A DNA stretch of 64,000 bases, taken from NCBI RefSeq assembly GCF_040436345.1, contig NC_133238.1:2641267-2705266 (forward strand), written 5' to 3'. A model generated the notes under the pieces. The model worked only from the letters and a program-made list of their open reading frames with translations, had not been told where the DNA came from and searched no databases. This document shows, in pieces, positions 1-11,522 of this stretch; the first letter of the stretch is position 1; each line of letters starts with the position of its first letter. The stretch is from Pagrus major. Lineage: Eukaryota > Chordata > Actinopteri > Spariformes > Sparidae. The position numbers were made by a program, and so were the translations under genes.

Positions 1-1510
1 GTAAAACAAGGTTAACAACTGGAGCATCACTGTGATCATAGTGAAGGTTTTTTAAAACTATAGGTGTAATCCTCACACAATTGAGTGAAAAGAACTGCTC
101 TCAATAAAATGTTACAGAAATTCACTTTTCTTCACTTTTTTGCCAACTCGCAACATCACCCTAATCTGACTGAAAAGACTGTGTGCATGGTGTTAAAGAT
201 GTGTACCAGTACCCAGTCTCACTGCCTGTGGATTTTTATACATCGGGAAACCTGCGTGGAAAGTGGCGCAAGTACATTTTTCGTGTGTACACATGGTTTA
301 TACATTTGGCCCCTTGAAACAGACTTTGGCGTGTGAAAATCGCTGGAGTTTATTTGCACACTAAAATATACTGTCATGACATCACTGTATATAATGAAGA
401 AACATTTGTGATGAGGATCCCTGTGAAGATTCTAGTCAGCAGTTACAGGTCATAATTCACCTGCCTTTATATTAACAGTCATTACCAGTGTTTAGACTGG
501 CCCGTCTAATGGCTATGAGCCCTCCCCCACAGTGTTCTCACTGTCATTACATTGTGGTCCTGTGGCGGTTTAGTTTGATTTGGAAAAATCTAGGACAAAG
601 CCTCCTTGGACACTGCAGCTCTGTGGAAATGGCAGCACTGAAGTGAAGGAAGCTAGAGGAAGTCATTACACACATTGTAATTAACAGCTGGAGCTGAATT
701 ACTGAGTCCATATCTCCAGAATTCTCATTTTCATGGAGAGTTTAGATATGGAAGGCAGGAGAAATATTCCATATTAGCTGTGCCAGGAACACAGGAAGTC
801 TATTTATTAATGAATTAGGAAACACAATGGCTTACAGTGAAATATGGGCTCTTTAATATAAAAATTCTAAATGAATTTGGCCACTATAGTGCTTTAAAAG
901 AAATACTTTCCCTCACCCCAGACATTTAACTTCAGGTCCAAACAGATATGACATTTATTACAAGAATTCAGCAGTTTAACAAGTTTCTTCTGCATGGCCT
1001 ACAATTTACATATATTACATAAAAGAAAGTGGATTTCTGATTAAAAAAAAAGAACGAAAAAAAAAACAGAGCCAGCGACAGGGCAGAAAGCGTAGCAACA
1101 GTGTTTTCTAAGAGAGCCTGCAGAAATATTTAATGAGAGCTCATGATAAGGACTGACTGGCTTGTATATCCAGAGTTTTCAGAGGAACAGCAAGATTCTG
1201 CCCTCATTTTCCGTTTCCAACATTTAACCCTGAGCTGCCAGTCTGTCTAATGCGGCATTAGACAGCCGTCATCATCAAAGACACTGTCTAATATAACAGT
1301 GAGTCACCGCACATCACTTCCCCTCACTGCTGTTATCTAAAGTAGCAGTGGGCTAAGACTGATGAGCTGTTCATCGTGTTGTTTATTGGACTCATGGATC
1401 TCATTTATAACACATTGACTAAGTGTCTGTAAAGTGTAACAATGGGTCAAGACCTCCACGGGCTCGTGGTTGTTAAATCTGCATTTACTGGTATTACAGT
1501 CACTGACATC
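1..1510. other. No recognised gene
   Basis: A+T-rich, vertebrate-type non-coding DNA. The short frames lack splice context or domain content. Confidence 0.6.
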
Positions 1511-1514
1511 AAAG

Positions 1515-1660
1515 GCAGGGGACTCGAGTCATATGACTTGAGTCGCAAATTTCAGGATTTTGGGTTTGCTTGACTAACATCCATGAAAGACTCAGCGTGA
1601 CTTTGACTTGAAACTTGACTTAGACTTAAAACAGATCATTCAAAAGGACTTTTGAAAATT
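1515..1660 (+). repeat. GACTTGAGTC-type teleost repeat fragment
   Basis: Repeated GACTCGAGTC, GACTTGAGTCGC, GACTTTGACTTG and GACTTAGACTTAAAAC words match a common fish repeat. Ends are not defined. Confidence 0.5.
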
Positions 1661-4515
1661 AAATATTTGCATTTTTCGAAAGATTGAGAGACCAGCAGAG
1701 GCCAATGACCTAGGCAGGTATTGAGGGGGCTAATCCAGAAATAATTCAAATTTGAATTCAAGAATTACATTGACAATGGTGGTAGTGTCAAATGAAAGTT
1801 AAATTTGGGCTCAGTTAAAGTTGGTTTCTAATCGATTTGAACCGGAGGCTTTATTGATTCCCACAAAATATCAGATATGTGAGCTGTTTCTCAGCACACT
1901 TTAGTTTGACAGTCTAACCAGACATTGTATATTATGTGTTGTTGCTAACTTGACTGTGGAGCCTTTTTTTGTAAAGTGTAACCAGAAGGTGCATATAAAT
2001 TTGTATTTTACATATTATTGCTAACTGGACCAGTGGCACTTGCCTGTCTAAAATTGCACTCTAAACTGGCCCAAAGACTATAAACCGTCAAACCATCAAC
2101 CGTATGGGTGAATGTGACGTGGCGTGACCTGGCGGCCTACATGACCTAGTAAGCCATCACAGTGAGATTTGGACTCCTTGGTCTCTGATTAAAAAGCAGC
2201 TGAGTGGAATATTGAAATGGCCACAAAGTCAAAACTGTAGAGAGGCAAGTGAGAACACTGGACCTGACAGGTCAGATGAACTTGCTGCCAAAGAGGATTC
2301 TGAGTCAGCTGCCTAGCCGCCAGCCCGAAGCCAGGCACCGCCTCTTCTTGGTAGAAAGCCTCAAGATGTTACCAGGCTAGCCATCCCAATCTGGGATTTA
2401 CTGTCAGGACTAATGCCAAAGCAAACAGGCTCATCCGCCTCACTGAAATGGTTTGTCTATTATATGTGTATATTTTGTGTGTTGTCATTCGCGAGGTGGC
2501 TCTTTTATTGTTTATGTTGGTATTTGCAGTTGGTGATACTTGGGAAATGTAGTTTCGTAAATAGTACATGGTCTGAAAAGTTTGGGAAACTCTACACTAT
2601 TCACTTTATACTATTCAGAAAGACTTTCAACAGAAAAAGAAAACAGGCACCGACCCAGTTTTTACTTTCTAAATCTCCTAAAAGCTGTCAGCAGGGCAGT
2701 ACAAACAGGATTGTGTTACAGTGGAAAAATCGGAACACAATTTCAAAGCTTTCACATATTGTAACACATACAGCCAATACACTATCTACTTACAGGAACT
2801 AAATCATCACTGGCACTCACAGGATCATTTGTAATGGTTTTAGAAGGCGCTGTTGTCCTGCTGACAGGAACAACAGGCCAGACATCACTTATATCAGTTC
2901 TTTTGGAAGGCAATGTCAAATGTTTGGAGGACAGTGGCACTACTCTATTTTTGCTCTAAGAATTCAAGATAAAAAGCTAAATTGCTGCTTGCTAACAAGA
3001 AATGTGATGCGACTTCGGAACACAACCAACAATTTTAAGGTATGAAAGTTTTTCTCGACTCAGGTAAATGTTTTTTACATTTCTACTTTTACCAACTCTT
3101 CCTGAAGCCATTTCCTTTTGTTCACATTTTTGAAAATGCTCAAAATACAGAGCTTGTGTATATTTACTTTGTTGCTTCGCTCCTGTTTGCAAAGAAGAAC
3201 AGGGCATACACCTCGTCAGACAAAGACACAACCAGCAGCTGAGTTTTTCTCATGTTTGTTGAGTTTTTGTTATTGAGCAGTCGAAGTTCACAAAACCACA
3301 GGTGCAGATAGGCTGGATGAAGAAAATGCTCTGGCGAGACAGAAGTGATGAAGTCAGCAGTGTGTTGCAAAAACAGAATGGGCTCCATGTCTATGTGCTC
3401 CATGTCTACGGACCTGTGCTGCCATCACAGCAGCATCTGATCCCTGTGACAAGTTCACTCTGCCTGCTCTGTTTCCTGCAGAAAAAAAGCATTATGTCTG
3501 TCAAGCCCAGACACTGATGCCATCATACTTACACAAACAATCCCTGTTTTTCTATTTCAGCACAGCATGTCATATGTCAGGTCTGGCTTTCAGTGTCAGT
3601 AGAGCGACATGGAGGGAGAGACTGCCAGTGGTTACAGAATTTCCCATTGGGGTTGAGACAGCAAAGGTTCTGGATGGGAGAAATAAGCCCAATTCAAAGC
3701 CAATTTGTGCATACAAGCCACAATTTGTGTATTATCTCTGTGAAACATTAATGAGCTTAGGTTTTTTGCTGTGGCTTATAATGGCAAATGCTGTTGTTGT
3801 AGCATACTGACCTTATGTTGACTAAACTAATGGTCCCGCACAATGGAACTGAAGAGCTGACCATAGATGTGCCATCCCTCTGTCACATGCTACAGGGGAG
3901 GTTCAGGGTATGATGGTAGTGTCTGACTGCTCAGTCCCACAAAATCAAAAGTGGATTAACTTTGTTCACACTTCTTTATAACAGGAACCCATTTATAGCA
4001 CCAGACTAACATATAGGAATAAGTAATAGCACTTAGTGTATGTCCGTGTTAATACAGAGATTTAATATAAATATAATGTAGAACATAAAATGAATCTTTT
4101 ATAATATAGTATGTGAAACACATTCTCACTCCTGTTGGTTACAATGGTAGAACAGGTTTGGTTATTAGCAATTAATAATACCCACAGTAATTATTATTAA
4201 TAATAATAATAATACAATTGTAAATATAAATGAATAATCACGGGGCACCACCCTGGAATCAGGGACCAATAACCAAACCAAACCAAACCAACCAAATATT
4301 TGTAAAATATTTAAAATGAAAGGAACAGTGAAGGGAATTGATCTGAGCACTGACCGTGACTGCTGTTACCACAATACACATGATAATATAACTTATTTAT
4401 CACAAGCAAAATTGATGAATAAATAATAATACTTCTATTAATAAGTAGCCAACTGAAACTACAGTGACTATGAAACTAAACACTAAAGCAACTCAAGCAA
4501 CAAGCAAACAAGCAT
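1661..4515. other. No recognised gene
   Basis: Non-coding, A+T-rich. Frames up to 129 codons occur near 2413-2802 but have low-complexity composition and no recognisable homologue. Confidence 0.5.
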
Positions 4516-4518
4516 GTG

Positions 4519-4555
<37 letters not shown>

Positions 4556-4577
4556 CGTATGTGCGTGCGTGCGTGTG
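4516..4577. repeat. (GT)n/(GC)n compound microsatellite
   Basis: A GT run passes into GCGCGCGC and then GTGCGTGC units. The alternating purine-pyrimidine tract could adopt Z-DNA. Confidence 0.9.
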
Positions 4578-5204
4578 GCAGAGTGATGATCTTGAGAAGA
4601 TCATGTCACGCGAGAGCTCAAGATGGCGGACATGATCTAATGGGAGCTAACGCCATGTGCCGGACCTGGATATGTCACGCCAGGGCTTGTCAGTGGAGGT
4701 GACTGTGAACAAAATAATGGCGAAATGGCGCCTGCCGACCTAACACATTGGTTTTTGACAGAGCTGAACTCTGGTGTGTGTGATACTAATACACAGGTCT
4801 GGGTGAACAATGGCTTGGAGACAGAGTTAACGCCATGTGATCTGTTCACCAGAGGTGTGTGTGGATGAGCGTAGGTGTTTGTACGTGTGGGCTAGTAGAG
4901 CGGAGAAAGGGGGACAAGGAAACGTAAGGAATGTAACATTACTCGCGTAAGTGACATCAGTTACGTACGTTAACTACATACATAACATAAATTCAAGACA
5001 AATCCCTCTTGACTCTTGGTCACAAACAGGAGGCAAACCCCATCCTCCTGAGGAAAAGTCCACTGTATGACCATCCAACAACCTCAGCCGGCACCTGTAA
5101 TCAGTCATATTCCGGAGACATAATACTGTCAATCCACCCAGCCATTTATCCTGGAAGCCGGGCTTTGAATCCACCCTGTAGCTATTGCAGCATGAGGTAA
5201 AATT

Positions 5205-5440
5205 TGGCCATCATGAAAACTTTAATTTTGAATAAAAATAAGTTCTTTAGACGTCTGTAAGTGAGGTTGAAAAGATGTCTACAATTACATTTTAAAAACT
5301 TTAATTTTGAGCCCTGTAAGGATGTCACTTCAATAATGAAAGCTGAAAGACATCTAAAAAAGATATCACAAAAGCATTCAGTCTGAACATCTTTTCAACA
5401 TTGACGAAGACGTTGACTTGTTTTTGCTCACTGGGATTGG
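5205..5440. repeat. Teleost repeat with inverted GAAAAGATGTCT / ACATCTTTTC words
   Basis: Two AAAACTTTAATTTTGA direct repeats and inverted GAAAAGATGT/ACATCTTTTC words with AGACGTC-type motifs suggest a decayed transposon fragment. Confidence 0.4.
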
Positions 5441-7915
5441 ATGAGAAGCTGTGTACACCTTGGACAGCTCACCAGTGCATGGGAAACAAAAATACATACA
5501 CAAATAGAGAATCATATCACCCATAACAAAGGCAGAAAAAAGTTCAATTCATATGCTCTTACCTCCTTCATATGCACTCTGTAATCCTTAACATACAAGG
5601 AAAATCCTTGGCCCATACATTTTTGTTCATTTTATCGGTCTGTACTGTGTGTCAGCTTCTGTCAGATGTCAGGAGGGGAGAGAAACATAGTGGATTCTAA
5701 GCCCTGGTATCACATATGAAACCTGAGGCTTTGTGCGAGGCCTGCTGAGGGCATCGGCATCCACCCTCTGAATGAATCCCCCTGAGATGGAGCCTGAACA
5801 TGTGAGAGTTGCAGCTCATCCCTCATTATTGATATGTAGAAGGCCCTGTAGGCCTTCTATTCACACCGCCCTGTGATTCCTCACTGTCAGTTTTTCTTTA
5901 TGTCTGCTATTTGCATGATACACCAGGGATACAATCCCTGAAGGGGAAAACACGAGCGTCGCACTTGTCTTCTGCTGCTGGAATATCACACTCTGTCTCT
6001 CTGTTCACAGACTTGTTAGTGTAACAATGAGCAAAAAATGATGTGATGGCAAATAGAAGTCCGTTGACTGTTGAAATTACGGTAATTAGAGGAGGCCATT
6101 TGTGTAGTTTGCATAAATTAGAGTTTCCCTCATCGCTCAACAGGATTTGTCCGTGTTCAACGGGAGGGAAGGCAAAACTTCCTCGGCAGCATTTTTTGAC
6201 AAGGGCCAAAATCAAAGCACACTAACGATTACTAAAACATCAATAATAGTTAAAGAGCACATTCCCCTTGCTAATTAGCATGCGGTGTCACCTTTTCTCC
6301 AACTCAATAACGTGACTGTGTGCATACAGATCATGTGTGGGTGTGAAGCGCTCTGCTAATGACAGCATTAGGCATCGCAATTATTAACTCCAGATCTGGT
6401 CAGAAGCCCAATCCATACATAATTGTATAATATCTTCACAGCCCACAGCTGATTAAAACTGTGACCACAGTAGTTAATGTGTCATTATGGAGCGCACAGT
6501 TGAACCATATGCTGCTGACTGTGACCTTGTTGACCAGTCAGGCAGTATATGAAGTTAGTGTGGAGATAAATTAATAAGGTTAATGGGTAATGTATATTCA
6601 GGCACTTGACCAGAGCTTGGAGACATTTTATTCCCGCAGACTGCCATGGTGTCTGTCCTCTGTCACACACATGTAGAGCAGAAAAGGGAGGAATTCCTCA
6701 CTCAACTTCAGACAAGAAACTCATGGAAATGTTGAGCTTTTTTTTTGCATTCCATGCTCACTGAAAAGATAAACGTTTCTCCAAAACCGGATCAAACATC
6801 GAAACTAGTTGTAGCAATTGTCCAACTTTCATTAGTTAATATTCTTGACCAAGTAATTTATATTGATTTGTTTTTTAAGACAATCACAGCTAACCATGTC
6901 TGATAGAAAATATATTTGTATACTACAAATTTGTTTGGCAACATAATTGGTGCCTGTATTATCAGAACCTGGTGCCAAGAGGGTTTTTTCAAATAGAAGG
7001 AATTTGCCTTGTTATTTTAGTGCAAGACAATAAACATGGTAGATACAAAGGGAAAAAAATAAAAATAACAATAACTAAAATAGTAAAGATGCATTACTAC
7101 AAAATAGGGGAAAAAATCAAACTTTATCTATCTAAAATCTATCCGTTTCAATAAGGTTTAGGTCCACAGCTGTGGGCAGTGTTTCAAAAAAGTTTATCCA
7201 GCAGTGGAAGGGGTCAGCTAGAATCTTTCCTGCTGCTTCAGACTACTGAAGGATTGATGGAGCAGATGAGGACGACTCAGTGCTGGCTGTGTAGAAGTGC
7301 ACCATCACTGACTTTTGTAGGTTGAACTTACGCTGTCACAGAACGTGTATCCTCTGCTGTGCCATCTTGGTGAAGAAGTTTGTGTTCAGTTCTCAGGTAG
7401 CACAAGAACTCCGCAATGTCGACTGTAACACAGCGAATATTCGAATCACATTACTCGAGTTTGATCATGGGGTTAATTTTTAATCGCATCTACTCACGCG
7501 CTAACCACGAACGTGCGGCACCCAGCTTGGTGAATTTAAGTGTAACCCTTTTACCACCGGCTCGTGTATTAAAACCCACCTTATGTTATGAAGGTGAAGC
7601 TTTAACGCTTATCAAATGTATTATGGTAAAAGTCACATCTCAAATAGTATACAGTCTAGGGTAATGTATGATTCTCACTCTTAAATAACGTTGGAGACTG
7701 TAGGGAATACACTTGACCTGTATGTATCTTAATACTTCAATAATGAAACACAATTTAATAAAACCAAACACAATAATCTCAGTTTCAGGAAATGTATTAA
7801 TGATGCAGGGAAAACACACATCCAAACATTTCTCTTTGGAAGAGAGATATAGAAAATAAAAAAATAGAACCCCGGGGTTTTAGAGTTTTTATCTTTTCTC
7901 AAACTGTCTAATTTT
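5441..7915. other. No recognised gene
   Basis: Non-coding. No coding exon, RNA gene or defined repeat was recognised on either strand. Confidence 0.5.
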
Positions 7916-8092
7916 ATTTTGAGTGCACTCTTTTCTACTTTCGTTGGCGCGCTTAGTTGGAGCTCATGATGGAAACCTTTTGATACCTGTACTCCCGTGT
8001 GTCTGTGAAGTCAGCCAGACCAGGCCGCAGCTGATGAATCGCTCGCTCGTTGCGGTAACGACCGTCTCCGCTCGCAGCAGCTCGCAGCGGCG

Positions 8093-8165
8093 AACCTCCG
8101 TCTCCCACGGCAGCAGCGAAACGTCCTCTGTGTCCCTCGGCAGCAGCGAAGCGACCTCCGTCGAC
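8093..8165. repeat. Imperfect tandem repeat of about 33 bases in the CpG-rich block
   Basis: Units containing GGCAGCAGCGAA..C(GT)CC recur at about 8097-8129 and 8130-8162, giving the repetitive SSETSSVSLGSSEATSV wording in one frame. The frames here are probably not translated. Confidence 0.6.
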
Positions 8166-8188
8166 GACTCTCTCCCGAGACGACTCAC

Positions 8189-8470
8189 CGAAGCTCCTCC
8201 CGTCCGTGCAGACGGCGTTTCCCCTCAGCGAGGCCCGTGGTGTTAGCCTAGCTCCCGCTAGCTAACAGAACCGAACTCGTCTTCGTGTTCACAAAACACA
8301 AGCAGTGGTGGAGAGTCGGACTGAACACACTCCAAACACGTCGCTCAACTAAAGTTCACAGTCACTCACTCATAAAACTCCACACTGGCGACACACACAG
8401 TCCCGAAGTCTCCGCTCTACGCCATTAACACGTTGCTCCTTCTTCTTCCTCGCTCGAGTCTCTTCCCGGA
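8189..8470 (-). promoter_or_regulatory. CpG-rich block, possible minus-strand promoter and first exon
   Basis: About 7920-8480 is markedly CG-rich in an otherwise A+T-rich neighbourhood. On the minus strand an ETS-type site (ACTTCCGGGAAG) sits near 8465-8475, and a consensus donor (TTCG/GTGAGT) ends a putative exon at 8189. If real, the rest of the gene would lie to the left and leave the window, since no downstream exon was recognised. A CpG-rich transposon fragment is an alternative. Confidence 0.35.
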
Positions 8471-9098
8471 AGTGTAAACATTCAGGTCATGACCTCACGC
8501 ATGAACTCACGCACATAATGTAACGTAATAGAATCACTTTTAACTTCTTTTAAAGGCACACACATCTCATGAAATGATGTTTTTAAAGTTACTCATTTTA
8601 AACATTAATTATTTATACATTTTAATACCTCGTTTATAGAAATAGTTATTTATGTAGATTTTAACTTCACCATGAACTGGCATTTTATACTTAACTTATT
8701 CCCATGGAAATAATGAAATAAATACCACTGATATTTATCAGAGTATTACATAAGCGTCTGGATGACTGCAGCTTCCAGCACTACCTGAGGCTGACCGCCT
8801 GTCCATCTGTGAGTGGCAGCTTCTTAATTGGTGTTTTAAAATCAATAAATAGTAAATGTGACCAGCAAGTAGACTGAATTAATCCATCGTACCACATTGG
8901 TATGAGCTCAAAACTTGGTAATTGGTAAGGATTCCAAAATAACAACATCATAATGCCGTCTCGTAAAAAGCCTGAACTCATGCTTCGTCAGGTCTGTCAG
9001 CTAGACGACTAGCAAACAACTTTTAAAATGCTTGTTCCCTGAATGGAGTTTGGATCGATAAGAGCTATGCTGTGCTGAGATATATTTCCAAAACTTAC

Positions 9099-9380
9099 CA
9101 GGTAGTCTGACTTTCTCGCTCACTTCCCGCCACGGCAGCTTCTTATTTGTCCTGTCTCGGTACAAGTAGATGTGTTATCATACAGCTCTAGCTGTCCGCA
9201 AACGGTCATGATTAGTGATGATTATCCTCTCCTCCGTTGTTGTTCATGTTCAATGTCCCGACATAAGCGGCGTGAACGTCACGACGTCACTGTGAACATC
9301 AACGGCGATAGGCAGCGTCACGTGAAAATTCCGCTTGAGTTCAATATTTTCAACTCACGCAACTGCACGCTTGACTTTGT
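9099..9380 (-). other. Second CG-containing block with a minus-strand donor
   Basis: A consensus donor CCTG/GTAAGT ends at 9099 on the minus strand, downstream of a CG-rich segment with CACGACGTCAC (CRE-like). It could be an alternative first exon for the same hypothetical minus-strand gene or part of a DNA transposon. The GTGAAAATTCCGC...TTCAACTCACGC wording resembles fish MITEs. Confidence 0.25.
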
Positions 9381-9399
9381 ATGTAATCTAGTCATACAA

Positions 9400-11250
9400 A
9401 TAACTCTCATCACATTTGGTCTGAACTTGGCATTACTGCTTGGCGTAAATCAGTGGAATAGTGTGAAACGACTGGTAAGAATACGTATCAAGACATCCAT
9501 GTGCATGTGCTTTCTAATGTTCAGACATTGCTTCATACCAGTACAAGTGGTCAAAAACACCTCAGGGTACCTTTAAATAAAATGTACAGTATTAACTATT
9601 TTAGGCGCTTGGCCCATATGGAAGGAAGTCCACTTTGGTATGCCATCTTTATTTCAGTGATAATCAGAGCTGTTGGATCAAGGCTCTCATGATCAGCACT
9701 GTCTGCAGAGATGATCTAACTTCATTAGAAATGATAAGAGACTGCCCTCACACACACGCACACATAGACACACACCTCTCACAAAAGCCTGGGGCTTTAT
9801 TTTGTATCGCCACAGATCGGCAGCTCAACACTTCAACCGGACCGTCTCAAAGAGATAAGAATCTTAAATTCTCCTCTGCTGTCTGTTTTATCTGCAGTCG
9901 CTGTTAATGTGGCTCATTATGCCCGTAGACTGGCTTTTAGCCGGAGGTAGAAAGATGGAGGCCACCTTCAGTCTCTCCACACCTCACACCAGGATGCAGC
10001 TCATACCTCCGCTTTCTCGTTCCAAGAACATCAGCAGAGGTGTGTGTTTTCAGAGCCATGTTTATCCAGAGAGAGCTGCTGAGCTCGCTGCTGTTTTCCA
10101 GCTATATCCTGCTCTCTCCCTGTCCTGCGCATCAACACCTGGGAGCTGTCTTTAAAAGCATCACTCAAGAGCTCGGGGATGGGAGCTGCTGACAGAAGCA
10201 GTAGTATTACTCATCACCTTCACCCACATTTCTCCAGCCGCTGCTGTGATGCATAACATCTCCTGTTTCTAATTGGTCCTGTGGTTGGCCTGCATGAAGA
10301 CGCAGGTTCTCTGCTCAATAATTAACAGAGTGTATCACTGCAACTACAAGGTCTATTTGAATAATCATAATAAAGGTATCGTAAACACTTGAAATATTTG
10401 TTCAGATGTGTAAGTGTAAGTATAATTGTCACTGGGTCCGAGTGAATTAAGTTGGCACACAACATATATTGAAGATTTTTCTTTTGAAATACAATGTTAG
10501 AATGAATCTTCCTGAGGAATGATGCAGTTGCAGCTCCAAATCTCGAACAAACCATAGCAATACATCTGAACATTTCCTCTGCCAACTTGTATGCTGATAA
10601 AGTGAATCAGAACAATATTAGAGAGGTTTTAGTACAGAATACTGAGGCAGAATCTACAAATGTGCCCTTTTGGCTGATTTTGGCACATTTTGGCACCATT
10701 TGTGCCATTTAAAATTTCTCAGGTACCAAACTATATATTTCACCTATATGTTACCATAGATGCTCAAAAAATAGCCCAACTGGGCTCCGCTCGGTCGTAA
10801 CAGGTTAATGTAGGTTAACAACACGGCTTGCAAACCAACAAAGTTTTTACTTATTAATTTATTTATTGTCCATAAAGTCCATAAAATAGAATGCTATAAA
10901 AAAATAAAATCTACATGAGTTTACAGAGTAAAAAATCGATGATGAAAATGAAGGAAAAAAAGTTGTTTTTTTTTCCACAATCTCCTTTAGTTCTTCACCC
11001 ACAATGCAACTTGACTGCCAACTGGCAGTTCAGAGATTCTGGGGTGTTATGCTAGCAGAGGGTAATGTAACTCAAGCTTCTAGCCTGAAGCAGAGATGAG
11101 GAGCGAGCTATGGAGGTCTGGAAAGTAAGTGACCACCTGAGGACATTTATCACACATTCACACAGCTCCCTCTGGAGACACAAATGGCTTTATGTAACTT
11201 TCTTCACAAATAGTGCTCTTCATCTGTTGTTTATTGGCCTATACATTAAT
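9400..11250. other. No recognised gene
   Basis: Non-coding. A repeat-like stretch at about 10660-10805 (GGCACATTTTGGCACCATTT, then GGGCTCCGCTCGGTCG) may be transposon-derived; no family is asserted. Confidence 0.45.
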
Positions 11251-11254
11251 TATT

Positions 11255-11522
11255 GCCTCTGCCAAGGAGGTTATGTTTTCCATTTAATTTGTTTGTTTCT
11301 TTTTCAAGGAAGAACCAGTTGAAGTTTGGAGCAGATCCGAATGACACAGGGGATACATAACTTTTACTAACCATGCGAGATAGCGCTTCTGGCCTTGGTG
11401 GATTAAATGCCATACATCATATATAGTGCCAAGGCATATATAGTGGTTGCACTTGCAGATTTGCATATTGGAGTGGACTATTGGCCTTGGCGGAGGTCTG
11501 TGCTCTCCAAGTGCCCTTCTGG
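11255..11522 (+). repeat. Widespread fish repeat, CCTCTGCCAAGGAGGTTATG ... TGCTCTCCAAGTGCCCTTCT
   Basis: Opening, internal (GGAAGAACCAGTTGAAGTTTG, CATGCGAGATAGCG) and closing (GGCCTTGGCGGAGGTCTG) words match a highly repeated teleost sequence. It appears near full length at the 3' side with an internal deletion. Class is not asserted. Confidence 0.7.

Noticed and set aside
2413..2802. A 129-codon frame as a possible gene
   Set aside because: Cys/Phe-rich composition, overlapping frames on both strands and no known domain; chance open frame in A+T-rich DNA.
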